Source: Hyphomicrobiales bacterium (GTDB lineage Bacteria; Pseudomonadota; Alphaproteobacteria; Rhizobiales; Xanthobacteraceae). From it: a stretch of 64,000 nt of DNA. Both the position numbers and the translations under genes were made by a program. Positions 42,468 to 53,150 of this stretch are shown here, piece by piece (the stretch's first letter is position 1; each line of letters begins with the position of its first letter). The DNA lies in assembly GCA_017305665.1 (NCBI GenBank), contig JAFKKH010000019.1:124001-188000 (forward strand). Reading direction: 5' to 3'. The notes beneath the pieces are model-generated. The model was not told the DNA's origin, made no database searches, and saw only the letters and a program-made list of their open reading frames with translations.

Positions 42468-43268
42468 CTATTTGCTCGCGCCACCCTCTGGCAGGCATAG
42501 GGGACGATTTCCCCCGTCGCGAATGAAAGCAAGGATTTCCGCAATTGCCGGATCGTCGTCTCCAAGGCTCTGAAGTTGATTGACGCGTTCCGCGAACAGG
42601 CCCGGGCCGTAAAACAGCTTTTGATAAAACGACCTGACGGTCGCAAGGCGCGCGCGGGTAAACTTGCGGCGCTTCATGCCGACGACGTTGAGACCTTCGA
42701 GGTGTCCGTGCTGCCCGTTGACGAAAGCATAGGGAATGACGTCGCCACGGATGCCGGTGAGGCCGCCAATCATGGCTTGCGTGCCGATACGCGCGAACTG
42801 ATGCACGGCCGAAAGACCACCGATATAGACGAAATCTCCGATCTTGCAGTGCCCACCGAGCGTGGCCGAATTGGCGAAAATCACATCATTGCCAACCTGA
42901 CAGTCGTGACCGACGTGACTGTAGCTCATGAAGAATCCGCGGGCGCCGACGCGGGTGACCCCGACATCCTTGGGAGTGCCGACGCTCATGGTCACGCTTT
43001 CGCGGATCGTGCAGCTCTCACCGATCTCGAGCCGGGTGGGCTCGTTGCGATAACCCAGATCCTGCGGCGGGCCGCCAAGGGCCGCGAACGGATAGATCGT
43101 GCAATTCGCTCCGATGGTGGTGTGACCCGTGATGGACACATGCGAGATCAACCGACAGTTCGGACCGACGACGACATGAGCGCCGATGACGCAGAAAGGT
43201 CCGATCTCGGCCCCTTCTCCGATCACAGCTCCATCTTCGATGCGCGCGGTAGGATCGATCTTGCTCAT
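42468..43268 (-). CDS. lpxA: UDP-N-acetylglucosamine acyltransferase
   Basis: First step of lipid A synthesis, adding a 3-hydroxyacyl chain to UDP-GlcNAc. The 266 residues form a left-handed beta-helix of hexapeptide repeats (starting IDPTARIEDGAVIGEGAEIG) with the catalytic His in MSYSHVGHDCQVG and a C-terminal helical domain. Its ATG shares one base with the fabZ stop, so the two are coupled. Confidence 0.97.
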   Translation of the reverse strand: MSKIDPTARIEDGAVIGEGAEIGPFCVIGAHVVVGPNCRLISHVSITGHTTIGANCTIYPFAALGGPPQDLGYRNEPTRLEIGESCTIRESVTMSVGTPKDVGVTRVGARGFFMSYSHVGHDCQVGNDVIFANSATLGGHCKIGDFVYIGGLSAVHQFARIGTQAMIGGLTGIRGDVIPYAFVNGQHGHLEGLNVVGMKRRKFTRARLATVRSFYQKLFYGPGLFAERVNQLQSLGDDDPAIAEILAFIRDGGNRPLCLPEGGASK

Positions 43269-43723
43269 CAGTCGGTCAGCATCGCGCCAACATCGGCTTC
43301 CGCAACGGTGGTGCCCTTCACCCTGGCATCACCATGAAACCACCACATCGTCTTGCGCCGACCGATGCTGCGCATGTGATATTCGACGGTATCGCCTGGC
43401 ATCACGGGTTTGCGGAACTTGCACTTGTCGATGGTCAGGAAATAGACCGCGCGCGGCTTCTCGGTACCTTCGACCGAGGTGATGCCGATGACACCCGCCG
43501 TCTGCGCCATCCCTTCGATCATCAGCACGCCCGGGTAAACCGGACGCTCTGGAAAGTGCCCCTGAAACGCCGGTTCGTTGACCGTGATATTCTTGATGCC
43601 GATACCGCTGTAGTCGGCGCGAATATTGATAACCCGGTCGATCAGCAGAAAAGGATAGCGGTGCGGGAGGGTTTTGAGGATGGCGGTAATATCCACCTCC
43701 TCAAACTTGATCGGTGACTCCAT
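43268..43723 (-). CDS. fabZ: 3-hydroxyacyl-ACP dehydratase FabZ
   Basis: Dehydrates 3-hydroxyacyl-ACP in fatty acid elongation, competing with LpxA for the same substrate. A 151-residue hot-dog fold with [12 protein letters not shown], catalytic His56 in [13 protein letters not shown] and Glu70 in [10 protein letters not shown]. Its start overlaps the lpxD stop by one base. Confidence 0.97.
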   Translation of the reverse strand: MESPIKFEEVDITAILKTLPHRYPFLLIDRVINIRADYSGIGIKNITVNEPAFQGHFPERPVYPGVLMIEGMAQTAGVIGITSVEGTEKPRAVYFLTIDKCKFRKPVMPGDTVEYHMRSIGRRKTMWWFHGDARVKGTTVAEADVGAMLTD

Positions 43724-44811
43724 TACTCATGCCCCTCGCCTTTCGGATCGGATGCAGCCGACCCGGCATTCGGCGCACCATCGCGCACCAGACGCTCGAC
43801 CGCAACGATCTCACGGAACCATTGCTTGGTCGGCTTCGCGAAATGGCCACCCCAGCGGCCGTTCGGAGGAATATCATCCTTCACCGCGCTCATCGCGGTG
43901 ACCTGCGCACCGTCGCCGATCTTGAGATGGTTGTTGATCCCGACCTTGGCGCCCAATGCCACGTTGTCGCCGATCGTCAGGCTGCCGGCGAGGCCGATCT
44001 GGGCCGCCAGCAGACAGCGCCGGCCGATCGTGACGTTGTGACCGATCTGGACCTGATTATCGACCTTGGTCCCCTCCCCGATCACCGTGTCGCGCAGGCT
44101 GCCGCGATCGATGGTCGTTCCGGCGCCGATCTCGACATCGTTCTGGATCAGCACCCGCCCGGTCTGGGGGACTTTCACGTGGCCCTCGGAGCCGAAGAAA
44201 ATGAAACCGTAGCCATCCTGCCCGATATGGCAGCCGGGATGAATCAGGACGTTATTGCCGATCAGCGCGGCCTGAATCGTCGTGCCGGCACCGACGTTGC
44301 AATTCCGCCCGATCCGGACCCCCGGGCCGATCACCGCGCCTGACCCGATCACCGAGCCGGCGCCGATCTCCACATCGGGTCCGATCACCGCCAACGGATC
44401 GACAACCACCGTGTCCTCGAGATGCGCGGACGGATGGATGACCGCCGACGGCGCAATGCCGGCGTTATCGAACCAGGACTGCGGACGAAGCGTATCGGCA
44501 TGAAATTCCCGCGCGAGCTTCACAAATGCGCGAAACGGAGCCGCTGAGCGCAGGACCGTCACATGGGATGGAACATTCGCTTCAAACCGCGGGCTGACCA
44601 GGCAGGCACCCGCCCTGGTCGCTGCCAGCTGCGCGGCATATTTGTGGTTGTCGAAAAACGCCAGATGCATCGGCCCGGCTTCGTCAAGCGATGCAAGGCC
44701 TGATATCCGCCGGTCCCCGCGCGAGGGATCGAGCAGTTCCGCCCCCGTCGACGCAGCAATCTCTGCCAGCGTCGACGAAGGCGGTTTTCTGAAGAAGGCC
44801 GGCTGCGCCAT
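43723..44811 (-). CDS. lpxD: UDP-3-O-acylglucosamine N-acyltransferase
   Basis: Third lipid A acyl step, N-acylating UDP-3-O-acylglucosamine. The 362 residues have an N-terminal UDP-binding domain ([19 protein letters not shown]), then many hexapeptide repeats with the catalytic His region [16 protein letters not shown], and a C-terminal helix. The ATG at 44811 ([10 protein letters not shown]) is chosen as the family-like start; a GTG at 44841, just after the bamA stop, would add ten residues and is possible. Confidence 0.95.
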   Translation of the reverse strand: MAQPAFFRKPPSSTLAEIAASTGAELLDPSRGDRRISGLASLDEAGPMHLAFFDNHKYAAQLAATRAGACLVSPRFEANVPSHVTVLRSAAPFRAFVKLAREFHADTLRPQSWFDNAGIAPSAVIHPSAHLEDTVVVDPLAVIGPDVEIGAGSVIGSGAVIGPGVRIGRNCNVGAGTTIQAALIGNNVLIHPGCHIGQDGYGFIFFGSEGHVKVPQTGRVLIQNDVEIGAGTTIDRGSLRDTVIGEGTKVDNQVQIGHNVTIGRRCLLAAQIGLAGSLTIGDNVALGAKVGINNHLKIGDGAQVTAMSAVKDDIPPNGRWGGHFAKPTKQWFREIVAVERLVRDGAPNAGSAASDPKGEGHE

Positions 44812-44843
44812 TCCACCCGTCGCAGTGCGCCCCGTGGTCACGA

Positions 44844-47357
44844 TCAGAACGTCGTTCCGCCGCCGAACCTGAACTCCTGCACGCGGTCGTACTTACCCTT
44901 CGTGATCGGGATAGCGTAATCGAAGCGCAGCGGACCGAACGGCGAGGCCCAGATCAAGCCGACACCGACCGAACTGCGAACCTTGTTGGTGTCGTCAAAC
45001 TGCATACCGCAGTTCGGGCACGACGCCGACGGTATTTCGCCGGTTAGAGCGTAGGTGGTCGGCCCCTTGTAGTCCCAAAGCGAACCGGCATCTGCATAGA
45101 TCGCGCCCTTCAAGCCAACTTCCTTCGGCAGGAACCAGAACGGCATCTGCAGTTCGACCGACGCTCCCCAGTACTTGGTGCCGCCAAGCGCATCACCGCC
45201 GACGCCAAAGAGATTGTAGGCCGAAATATCGCGCGGACCGATACCGTTGGGCGCAAAACCACGAACGAGATTCGATCCCATCTGGAAGTTGTCCAGCATG
45301 CGGATGCCATTCTGCCCGCCGACATTGTTGAGAATGCCGCCCTGCAGATGGATCAGGCCGACGATGTCCGAGACCAGCGGCTGATAGTACTTCGCATCGA
45401 GCGCCGACTTCAGATAGGTCACGTCGCCGCCGACACCTGCGAAGTCCTGGCGGAAGTCGATCAACAGACCGTCGGTCGGATTCTTGTTGTTATCGAGCGT
45501 GTTGTAGGTCAGCGAGTAGCCGAGCATCGAGGTCAGCGTCGCGCCCTTCGCCAGTTCCTGGCGAATCGGAAGCGAAGCCTCGCCATCGCTGTAGCAACCC
45601 CACGTCGCCGAATCGTTGGGATTAACAACAAAACCATGACTCTGGAGATATGCCGGAGTCCAAGTCGACGAATTTCCGCTGAAGTTGTTACAATTCTGCA
45701 GATAGTCCGGCAGCGTCACTTCCTGGCGATAGATCGTATAGCGCAACTGCAGCGTCAGATCCTCGCGGAGACCGAATCCCAACCGCGGACTGAAGCCGAG
45801 CGTCTTCGTGCCATATGAAATGTAGCTGTTGGGGAGCTGCTCGCGCTGATAGAGATCCAGTCCAAGCGCAACGCGATAGTCCAGCAGGTAAGGCTCGACG
45901 AACGACAGCGAGTATCCGCGCGCATACTGTCCGTATTGAACCGAGGCTTTTGCAAACAGACCGCGGCCGAGCAGGTTACGCTCGGAAATGCTGACCTCCG
46001 CAAGCGCGCCGTCGCTCGTGGAATAGCCGCCCGACACCGAGAAGTCGCCGGTCGATTTATCTTCGACGTTCACGTCGAGGATCACGCGATCGCTCGACGA
46101 GCCGGGTTCGGTCGTGATCTTGACGGTCTTGAAGTAGTCGAGATTCTTCAGGCGGCGCTCGGCACGATCGACGAGCGCGCGGTTGTAGGCATCGCCTTCC
46201 GAAATATCGAACTCGCGCCGGATCACGTAGTCCCGGGTGCGGGTGTTGCCGTGAATATTGATGCGTTCGATGTAGGTGCGCGGGCCCTCGTCGATCGCAA
46301 ACACGATCGAGACGGTGTGCGCATCGAAATTGCGGTCGCCACGCGGACGCACCACGGCGAAAGCATAGCCGCGGCGAGAAGCCTCGACCTGCATCTCCTC
46401 GACCGACTTCTCAAGGGCTTCGGCGTTATAGAGAGCACCGACATGGACGCGCGAGAAGCTACGCAGCGAATTTCCGTCGAGCGAGGGGATCGATGACTGG
46501 AAGGTGACGGACCCGACCCGGTACTGCTTTCCTTCGTCGATCTTGAAGGTCACCAGGAAGCCGTGGCGAGCCGGATCGTATTCCGTCAGAGCGGCCACAA
46601 CCTGCACGTCGGCAAAGCCATGCTTCAGATAGTAACGGCGCAGCAGGTCGCGGTCGGCCTCGACGCGATCCGGATCGTAGACGTCGCCGCCGCCACCGAG
46701 GAAGCTCAGGATGTTCGACTCGTGGGTCTTGATCACGTCCTTCAGACGATAAGACGAGAAAGCATGGTTGCCGACGAACTCAACCGACTTAACGCCGGTC
46801 TTGGCGCCTTCATTGATCGTGAAAACGAGATCGACGCGGTTATTGGGCTGCTCGATGATCTCAGGCGTCACGCGCACGTCATAACGGCCGGACCGGCGAT
46901 AGATCTCGACGATACGCTGGGTGTCCGACTGCACCATCGGCCGCGAAAACGTGCCGCGGGGCTTGGACTGGATTTCTGCGGAGAGCTGGTCGTCCTTGAC
47001 CTTCTTGTTACCCTCGAACGCGATGCGATTGATGACCGGGTTCTCGACCACCGAGACCACCAGCCGGTTCCCGACATGATTGATCTTGACGTCCTGGAAC
47101 AGGCCGGTCTCGATCAGCGCTTTCAGGCCATCATCGATGCTCGCCTTGTCGAGGCGACCATTGGCATCCGGCTTGAAATACGAGCGGATTGTATCCAGCT
47201 CGACCCGTCGGTTGCCCTCGACCGAAATCGAGGACAGCGTCTGGGCGGCGGCGGGCGACGACACAAGCGCGGCAGTCACCACAGCGGCGACCGGCATGGC
47301 GACCATGATCAGGGCGGCGAGCAAGCCCCCCCGTAGCACTCGCATTCCAACTTTCAT
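44844..47357 (-). CDS. bamA: Outer-membrane protein assembly factor BamA
   Basis: Essential Omp85 beta-barrel insertase. The 837 residues begin with a signal peptide (about 1-38, cleavage after PAAA), followed by five POTRA domains (from [15 protein letters not shown]) to about residue 430, and a 16-strand barrel with the conserved VRGF-type loop [11 protein letters not shown] and terminal Phe (GGGTTF). The start [11 protein letters not shown] is chosen as the signal peptide start. It lies between rseP and lpxD as in most Gram-negatives. Confidence 0.97.
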   Translation of the reverse strand: MKVGMRVLRGGLLAALIMVAMPVAAVVTAALVSSPAAAQTLSSISVEGNRRVELDTIRSYFKPDANGRLDKASIDDGLKALIETGLFQDVKINHVGNRLVVSVVENPVINRIAFEGNKKVKDDQLSAEIQSKPRGTFSRPMVQSDTQRIVEIYRRSGRYDVRVTPEIIEQPNNRVDLVFTINEGAKTGVKSVEFVGNHAFSSYRLKDVIKTHESNILSFLGGGGDVYDPDRVEADRDLLRRYYLKHGFADVQVVAALTEYDPARHGFLVTFKIDEGKQYRVGSVTFQSSIPSLDGNSLRSFSRVHVGALYNAEALEKSVEEMQVEASRRGYAFAVVRPRGDRNFDAHTVSIVFAIDEGPRTYIERINIHGNTRTRDYVIRREFDISEGDAYNRALVDRAERRLKNLDYFKTVKITTEPGSSSDRVILDVNVEDKSTGDFSVSGGYSTSDGALAEVSISERNLLGRGLFAKASVQYGQYARGYSLSFVEPYLLDYRVALGLDLYQREQLPNSYISYGTKTLGFSPRLGFGLREDLTLQLRYTIYRQEVTLPDYLQNCNNFSGNSSTWTPAYLQSHGFVVNPNDSATWGCYSDGEASLPIRQELAKGATLTSMLGYSLTYNTLDNNKNPTDGLLIDFRQDFAGVGGDVTYLKSALDAKYYQPLVSDIVGLIHLQGGILNNVGGQNGIRMLDNFQMGSNLVRGFAPNGIGPRDISAYNLFGVGGDALGGTKYWGASVELQMPFWFLPKEVGLKGAIYADAGSLWDYKGPTTYALTGEIPSASCPNCGMQFDDTNKVRSSVGVGLIWASPFGPLRFDYAIPITKGKYDRVQEFRFGGGTTF

Positions 47358-47530
47358 GCGCAACGCGCCCTTATCATTCCGATGCCGGTCCCCAACCCCC
47401 GGGGATCGACAGATTCTCATTTATTGCAATGCTTGTAGCCAATTTTGCCGGGGTGGCAAACGACCTTTCGCAGTGCAATTCTAATTTAACTCCAAGACGT
47501 TGCCCAATAGCCACGCCCCAAACCCGCGAC

Positions 47531-48682
47531 TCATGACCGCGCCAGATGCAGAATGTCGTTATAGGTCGCGAAAACCATCAACATCAGCACCAGACCCAAC
47601 CCGATTCGAAAGCCCATTTCCTGAGCGCGTTCGGACATCGGACGCCCGCGGATAGCCTCCACCGCATAGAACAAAAGGTGGCCGCCATCGAGCAACGGAA
47701 CGGGAAACAGGTTCAGCAGCCCGATCGAGATGGAAAGAACCGCGGAGAGATGAATCAGCGCGGCCAGGCCGATGGTGGCAACCTGCCCTGATATTTGCGC
47801 GATCCGGAGCGGTCCCCCGACCTGATCGGCGGGCTCCCGCCCGCTAAAAATCCCACCGATATATGCGATGGTCCGATCGACCACGAACCAGGTTTCTTTC
47901 ACCCCAAGCCATAACGCCGTCGCCGGATCCACACGCTCGGTGGTGACATCGCTCGGCGACGTCGCGCGGGTGATGCCGAGGACGCCAATCCGGTGCTCGT
48001 TCCCAAAACTGTCCTTGATATTCCGAAGCTGCGGCGTGCCTTTCAGATTGACGACCGAATTGCCGCGCTTCACCGCGAATGTCATCGTCTCGCCGGCACT
48101 GGTTCCGACAATCCGTTGCATATCCGAAAAGCTGTCGATCTTGTCGCCATCGATCGAGATCACGATATCGCCGGGCTTGAAGCCTGCCGCCTCGGCGGCG
48201 CTGCCTGCCTGCACCGTATCCACGCGCGCCGTCGTGCTCGGCTTGCCGAAAAACGTGAACAGGCCGGTGAAAATGACGATCGCGAGGATGAAATTGGCGA
48301 CCGGGCCTGCGACCACGATCGCCGCGCGCGGACCGACCTTCTTGTGATGGAAGCTGCCTTCGCGCTCCTCCGCCGTCATCGATGCGAGGGCCGCGTTCGA
48401 GGGCGTGCTCGCCTCGGTATCGTCGCCGAAAAACTTGACGTAGCCACCCAACGGGATCGCCGAAATCTTCCAGCGCGTTCCGTGCCGGTCGTTGAATCCT
48501 GCCAGTTCAGGCCCAAAGCCGAGAGAGAATGTCAGGACCTTCACACCCGCCCAGCGGGCGACGACGAAGTGACCGAGTTCATGGAAGAAAACGACGATCG
48601 TGAGAACGAACAGGAAAGGAACGACGTAACCGATCAGGCCATGACCTAATACATTGAAACTATGCAGAAAAAAGTCGGCCAT
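47531..48682 (-). CDS. rseP: RIP metalloprotease RseP (site-2 protease)
   Basis: Intramembrane zinc protease that cleaves anti-sigma factors and leftover signal peptides. The 383 residues have the zinc motif HELGH (His34, Glu35, His38) in the first span, FGPELAGFNDRHGTRWKIS, one PDZ domain (about 185-260, AAGFKPGDIVISIDGDKID) and the third ligand in FPVPLLDGGHLLF. The enterobacterial protein has two PDZ domains; one appears here. The start MADFFLHSF is chosen at the first span; 36 earlier codons are rejected. Confidence 0.96.
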   Translation of the reverse strand: MADFFLHSFNVLGHGLIGYVVPFLFVLTIVVFFHELGHFVVARWAGVKVLTFSLGFGPELAGFNDRHGTRWKISAIPLGGYVKFFGDDTEASTPSNAALASMTAEEREGSFHHKKVGPRAAIVVAGPVANFILAIVIFTGLFTFFGKPSTTARVDTVQAGSAAEAAGFKPGDIVISIDGDKIDSFSDMQRIVGTSAGETMTFAVKRGNSVVNLKGTPQLRNIKDSFGNEHRIGVLGITRATSPSDVTTERVDPATALWLGVKETWFVVDRTIAYIGGIFSGREPADQVGGPLRIAQISGQVATIGLAALIHLSAVLSISIGLLNLFPVPLLDGGHLLFYAVEAIRGRPMSERAQEMGFRIGLGLVLMLMVFATYNDILHLARS

Positions 48683-48725
48683 CCGGTTCCCCTCGCCCAG
48701 GGCCGGAGGCCCTGTCCCCAACGCT

Positions 48726-49949
48726 CTAGGATGCCTTTGCGGCAATTTGAGGCAAGAGGGAGGCAGCCATATTTCGCGCGTTATGGTCAATGGCGATAGC
48801 GTCGTCCGCCGACGTCAGGGGCGCCAGGTTTCCGGCGCGGACCCAAGCATTCAGGGTGGCCTCGACGAGCCGCGCGATGGCACCGAACCTGATCTTTTCC
48901 CCGATGAAGGCCGCGACGGCGATCTCATTGGCGGCATTGAAGACCGTGGTTGCACCGTTGCCGGTCCGCAGCGCGTCGTAAGCCAGCCGCAGGCCCGGAA
49001 ATCGCTCGAAATCCGGAGCCTCGAAGGTGAGTTGTCCGATCTTGGCGAGGTCGAGCTTCGCCGCCGGTCCCTGGATGCGTTCGGGCCAGCCGAGACAATG
49101 TGCGATCGGCGTCCGCATGTCCGGGCTGCCGAGTTGAGCGACGACCGACCGGTCCGAAAACTCGACCATGCCGTGAACGATCGATTGCGGGTGAACCAGC
49201 ACGTCGATCTCATCGGGCGTCAGCGCGAACAGGCAGGCAGCCTCGATGACTTCAAGCCCCTTGTTCATCATCGACGCGGAATCGATGGTGATCTTCTGTC
49301 CCATGCTCCAGTTCGGATGCTTCAGCGCCTGCGCGAGCGTCGCCTTCTCGATATCGGCGGGGGCCCAGGTACGGAACGGCCCACCCGACGCGGTGATGAT
49401 GACGCGGGTCAGTTCGTCGCGATTGCCCGAGCCCAAGGCCTGAAACAACGCGTTGTGCTCGGAATCGGCGGGCAGGATGCGGGCGCCCGCCTCTGCTGCG
49501 CGCTGCATGAAGAAATCGCCCGCGCAAACCAGGCACTCCTTGTTGGCAAGCGCGATTGTCGTGCCGCGATCGACGGCAGCCAGTGCGGGCTTCAGTCCGG
49601 CCGCGCCGCTCACCGCGGCCATCAGCCAATCGGCAGGACGCGAGGCTGCCTCGATGATCGCACTTTCTCCAGCACCGCATTCGATGGTGCTGCCGGCGAG
49701 CGCTTGCTTCAACTCGCCAAGGCGCGCGGGATCAGCGACCGCGACGAACCGCGCGTTGAATTCCCGAGCGAGTTTTGCGAGCGCTTCCACATTGGAGTTC
49801 GCCGTCAGGGCCTCGACGCGATAACGGTCGGGCGCGCCACGCAACAGATCCATCGTGCTATCGCCGATCGATCCGGTCGCTCCCAGGACTGTGACGGTCC
49901 TGACACCGGCCTGAACCGGTTTGTCATTTTTCAATGGAACAGCACTCAT
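48726..49949 (-). CDS. dxr: 1-deoxy-D-xylulose-5-phosphate reductoisomerase
   Basis: Makes 2-C-methyl-D-erythritol 4-phosphate in the non-mevalonate isoprenoid pathway. The 407 residues contain the NADPH loop [29 protein letters not shown], the metal site [25 protein letters not shown] and [21 protein letters not shown]. It lies 3 bases after the cdsA stop and before rseP, so it is within one unit. Confidence 0.97.
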   Translation of the reverse strand: MSAVPLKNDKPVQAGVRTVTVLGATGSIGDSTMDLLRGAPDRYRVEALTANSNVEALAKLAREFNARFVAVADPARLGELKQALAGSTIECGAGESAIIEAASRPADWLMAAVSGAAGLKPALAAVDRGTTIALANKECLVCAGDFFMQRAAEAGARILPADSEHNALFQALGSGNRDELTRVIITASGGPFRTWAPADIEKATLAQALKHPNWSMGQKITIDSASMMNKGLEVIEAACLFALTPDEIDVLVHPQSIVHGMVEFSDRSVVAQLGSPDMRTPIAHCLGWPERIQGPAAKLDLAKIGQLTFEAPDFERFPGLRLAYDALRTGNGATTVFNAANEIAVAAFIGEKIRFGAIARLVEATLNAWVRAGNLAPLTSADDAIAIDHNARNMAASLLPQIAAKAS

Positions 49950-49952
49950 ACA

Positions 49953-50795
49953 TCACCAAACCATAAGGGCGTGGCCGATGCCATCTGCACCGCCCCGCAA
50001 CAATCCAAACAACGCGGCGAGGACAATTGCCGCAACGAAACCATCCAGACGGTCGAGCAACCCGCCGTGTCCGGGAATGATCTGGCTCGAATCCTTCACG
50101 CCGAAACGCCTCTTGACCGCCGATTCAAACAGATCACCCAACTGTGACGCAATCGACAAAACGGCTCCCAGCAACAGCAGCGGAACCACCTTACCGACGC
50201 CGAAGGCCGCGAAGCCGGTGGCAACGATAAGGCTCCCGATGAATCCGCCGATCGCGCCGGCCCACGTCTTCTTCGGGCTGACGCGAGGCCATAACTTGGG
50301 CCCGCCGATTGCGCGCCCTGCGAAATACCCGCCGCTATCGGCGGCCCAAACCACCAGCAGCACGAAAATCAAGGCAACGAAGCCATAGGCCCCATCGAGA
50401 CGCACCAGCGCCGACGCCAACTCCGCGGCCGCAGCGTAACAAAATCCGATCGCGGACCAAAGACGCTGACGCCGCGCCAACGCGACGATCGCAACAAGGC
50501 CGATCACCAGCACAATCAACGCGTAATCACTGCGCCCGAGCGCCAGACATAATCCGGATACCGCGAGCGCCAAAATGCCCGCGGCAACCGTCCACGTTTC
50601 CTGCGCTGCGCCGACGATCGTCAGCCATTCAGCAAACAGTCCGATGGTTACGACTGCGACGAGACCGATCCACAACGGACCACCCGCCCAGGCGATCACG
50701 AGAGCAAGCGGCGCGAGAACCACCGCGACAACGACACGCGTTAAAAGATTCCGCGAGCCCGGGTCAGCAGCCGGCGTTACCTGATCCTGGTTCAC
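49953..50795 (-). CDS. cdsA: Phosphatidate cytidylyltransferase
   Basis: Makes CDP-diacylglycerol, the common phospholipid precursor; integral membrane protein. The 280 residues have about seven spans and the CDS signature VSPKKTWAGAIGGFIGS through GDLFESAVKRRFG and IIPGHGGLLDRLDG. GTG at 50795 (VNQDQVTPAADP) is used. The frame is also open to an ATG at 50984 that overlaps the uppS stop (ATGA), which would add 63 residues encoded by the palindromic repeat. The repeat ends one base before the GTG, so it now supplies the upstream translation signals. Confidence 0.92.
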   Translation of the reverse strand: MNQDQVTPAADPGSRNLLTRVVVAVVLAPLALVIAWAGGPLWIGLVAVVTIGLFAEWLTIVGAAQETWTVAAGILALAVSGLCLALGRSDYALIVLVIGLVAIVALARRQRLWSAIGFCYAAAAELASALVRLDGAYGFVALIFVLLVVWAADSGGYFAGRAIGGPKLWPRVSPKKTWAGAIGGFIGSLIVATGFAAFGVGKVVPLLLLGAVLSIASQLGDLFESAVKRRFGVKDSSQIIPGHGGLLDRLDGFVAAIVLAALFGLLRGGADGIGHALMVW

Positions 50796-50796
50796 A

Positions 50797-50970
50797 CTAG
50801 TGTCCCAATTCCGAAGTCCGCATGTCCTTTGCAGCAACCATGTCCTTGCAGCAACCTTTGATGCGAACTTAGGAATCAAAGGGACACTAGCAATCTCACA
50901 ATTCTGGTGTGGTTTGGGTTGAGAAGTTCGCTTGACAGGTTCGCCGGGCAATGAAGCGAACTTCTGAACC
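50797..50970 (-). repeat. Bipartite palindromic element, copy 2 (between uppS and cdsA)
   Basis: Reverse-orientation partner of 26383-26540. SL-B' has arms at 50797 onward and ending at 50890: CTAGTGTCCC pairs perfectly, then less exact pairing. A 26-base spacer follows, then SL-A' with arms 50917-50933 and 50954-50970 (17 bases, one mismatch). Read on the minus strand, GTGGTTCAGAAGTTCGCTT is shared exactly with copy 1. It fills the whole 185-base gap between uppS and the cdsA GTG. Its SL-B' loop carries a tandem duplication (50821-50855). Confidence 0.88.
50821..50855. repeat. Short tandem duplication inside the repeat loop
   Basis: CATGTCCTTTGCAGCAAC (50821-50838) is followed immediately by the same sequence lacking one T (50839-50855). 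Copy 1 of the element has no such insertion, so it is a local slippage product. Confidence 0.8.
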
Positions 50971-50980
50971 ACTCCACTCG

Positions 50981-51739
50981 TCACGATCCGGTTTTCGCAG
51001 CCAGTCCACCGAAGCGGCGCTCGCGCCTGGCATATTCGGCGATTGCGCCTTCAAGCGCGGCCTTGTCGAAATCCGGCCAATGCATGGGGACGAAGACGAA
51101 TTCGCTGTAGGCAGCCTGCCACATCAGGAAGTTCGACAATCGCTGCTCGCCGCTGGTGCGGATGATCAGGTCGGGATCCGGAATGTCGGGCGCATCGAGA
51201 TACTGGCCGAGCGCGTCGGCATTGATCGTCGTCGGATCGCGCTTGCCGTCCGCGACTTCCCGCGCGAGGCGCTGGGCGGCGTTGGCGATTTCCTGCCGCG
51301 AGCCGTAATTGAACGCAACCACCAACGTGAGGCGCGTGTTGCTCTTCGTCAGCTCTTCGGCCTCGGCCAGCAGCGCGCAAATGTCCTGTTCGAGTCCGGT
51401 GCGCTCACCGATGATCCGGACGCGAACTCCGTCACGATGCAGCGATGCCAGGTCATTGCGGATAAACCGCCGCAGCAGACCGAAGAGATCGCCGATCTCC
51501 GTCGCAGGCCGAGACCAGTTTTCCGAGCTGAAGGAAAAGATCGTCAGGTACTGAATACCGAGCTCATGGGCCGCGCGAACAACGCGTCGCAACGCTTCGA
51601 CGCCGCGGCGATGTCCTTCGGCGCGCGGCAAGCTGCGCGCCGCTGCCCAGCGCCCGTTGCCGTCCATGATGATGGCGACATGCGGCGGCGCGTCGGCGTG
51701 ATCCGATCCATTGGCTGCGGGCGCGGCGGCATTCGACAT
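50981..51739 (-). CDS. uppS: Undecaprenyl pyrophosphate synthase
   Basis: cis-prenyltransferase making the C55 carrier for peptidoglycan and O-antigen. The 252 residues contain [13 protein letters not shown] (catalytic Asp26), [14 protein letters not shown], and the late [18 protein letters not shown] and [14 protein letters not shown] motifs. It follows frr and precedes cdsA, from which it is separated by the repeat. Confidence 0.97.
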   Translation of the reverse strand: MSNAAAPAANGSDHADAPPHVAIIMDGNGRWAAARSLPRAEGHRRGVEALRRVVRAAHELGIQYLTIFSFSSENWSRPATEIGDLFGLLRRFIRNDLASLHRDGVRVRIIGERTGLEQDICALLAEAEELTKSNTRLTLVVAFNYGSRQEIANAAQRLAREVADGKRDPTTINADALGQYLDAPDIPDPDLIIRTSGEQRLSNFLMWQAAYSEFVFVPMHWPDFDKAALEGAIAEYARRERRFGGLAAKTGS

Positions 51740-51758
51740 CAGGTCTGTCCGGTTCGAG

Positions 51759-52322
51759 CTAGACGGTGAGGATTTCCTTTTCCTTCCCCGCCAGCAATTG
51801 ATCGATCTCCGTGATCATGCCGTCGGTCGCTTTCTGAACATCGTTGTCCAGGCGCTTCTGATCGTCTTCGGATATCTCGTGGCCCTTTTCGAGCTTCTTG
51901 ATCGTATCCAGGCCGTCGCGGCGGACGTGACGGACCGCCACCTTTGCAGCCTCGGCATATTTGTGCGCCACCTTGACCAGTTCCTTGCGGCGCTCCTCGT
52001 TGAGTTCGGGAATGCGCAGCCGCAGCACCTGCCCTTCGGTCGCAGGGCTCAGGCCGAGATTGGAATCGACGATCGCCTTTTCGACGGCCTTGACCATGGT
52101 CTTGTCCCAGACCTGGACCGACAGCAGGCGCGGCTCCGGAACGCTGATCGTCGCCACCTGATTGAGCGGCATATGGCTGCCATAGGCGTCGACCTGCACG
52201 GGATCGAGCATCGATGCCGCAGCGCGTCCGGTCCGCAAGCCCCCCAGTTCGTGCTTGAGCGACTGAATCGCTCCCTGCATCCGGCGCTTCAACTCGTTGA
52301 TATCGAAATTACCCGACGCCAT
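51759..52322 (-). CDS. frr: Ribosome recycling factor
   Basis: Splits post-termination ribosomes with EF-G. The 187 residues have the family layout: a three-helix bundle starting [39 protein letters not shown], and [25 protein letters not shown]. The ATG at 52322 is chosen because GGAG lies 6 bases upstream. Confidence 0.97.
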   Translation of the reverse strand: MASGNFDINELKRRMQGAIQSLKHELGGLRTGRAAASMLDPVQVDAYGSHMPLNQVATISVPEPRLLSVQVWDKTMVKAVEKAIVDSNLGLSPATEGQVLRLRIPELNEERRKELVKVAHKYAEAAKVAVRHVRRDGLDTIKKLEKGHEISEDDQKRLDNDVQKATDGMITEIDQLLAGKEKEILTV

Positions 52323-52377
52323 ATCGCTCTCCATCCCGGAAACTTGCTCAGATCTACAACCAAACCTGCCGCCCTCA

Positions 52378-53094
52378 TCAACTGGCGACAATCGTCCCTC
52401 TGCCGGCGCCCCTCAGGATGGCACCGATCGAACCCGGTTCGGCGATCGAGAACACAATGATAGGCAGCGATGTTTCGCGGGCAAGCGCGAAAGCTGTCGC
52501 ATCCATGACCTTGTAGCCCCCTTCGAGGGCCTGCGAATGGCTCAACCGGTCGAACCGTTTGGCCGACGGGTCCTTCTTCGGATCGGAACTATAGACGCCG
52601 TCGACGTTGGTTGCCTTGAGCACGGCTTGCGCGCCGATTTCGGCCGCGCGGAGCACTGCTGTGGTGTCCGTCGTGAAATACGGATTGCCGGTGCCACCGC
52701 CGAGCAGAATGATGCGGCCTTCCGCAAGGTATTTGTGCGCCGCACTACGCGTGAACAGCTCGCACACCTCGGGCATGACGAATGCGGACAGCGCCCGTGC
52801 CGACTGCCCCCGCCGTTCCAGGGCCGCCTCCAGCGCGAGGCAATTCATCACGGTGGCGAGCATCCCCATGGTGTCGCCGGTCGGGCGCGAGACGCCACGG
52901 GACGAGACCTCGACACCCCGGAAGATGTTTCCGCCGCCGATCACGACGGCGATCTCGATGCCAAGCTTCCGCGCTGCGGTCAGATCGTCGGCGATACGAT
53001 CGATGGTCGGCTGATCGATGCCGAAGGATTGCGACCCCGCCAGATACTCTCCGGACAACTTAACGACAACGCGACGATAGGCCGGCTCATCCAT
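52378..53094 (-). CDS. pyrH: UMP kinase
   Basis: Phosphorylates UMP to UDP; hexameric amino-acid-kinase fold. The 238 residues start with [14 protein letters not shown] and have [14 protein letters not shown], the [16 protein letters not shown] region and [14 protein letters not shown]. It sits between tsf and frr in the standard order. Confidence 0.97.
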   Translation of the reverse strand: MDEPAYRRVVVKLSGEYLAGSQSFGIDQPTIDRIADDLTAARKLGIEIAVVIGGGNIFRGVEVSSRGVSRPTGDTMGMLATVMNCLALEAALERRGQSARALSAFVMPEVCELFTRSAAHKYLAEGRIILLGGGTGNPYFTTDTTAVLRAAEIGAQAVLKATNVDGVYSSDPKKDPSAKRFDRLSHSQALEGGYKVMDATAFALARETSLPIIVFSIAEPGSIGAILRGAGRGTIVAS

Positions 53095-53150
53095 GATGCG
53101 TTAGCTCCGTCGCGAGTCTTGCCGTCGTCCCGACCCCGGTCGGGCCTGCG

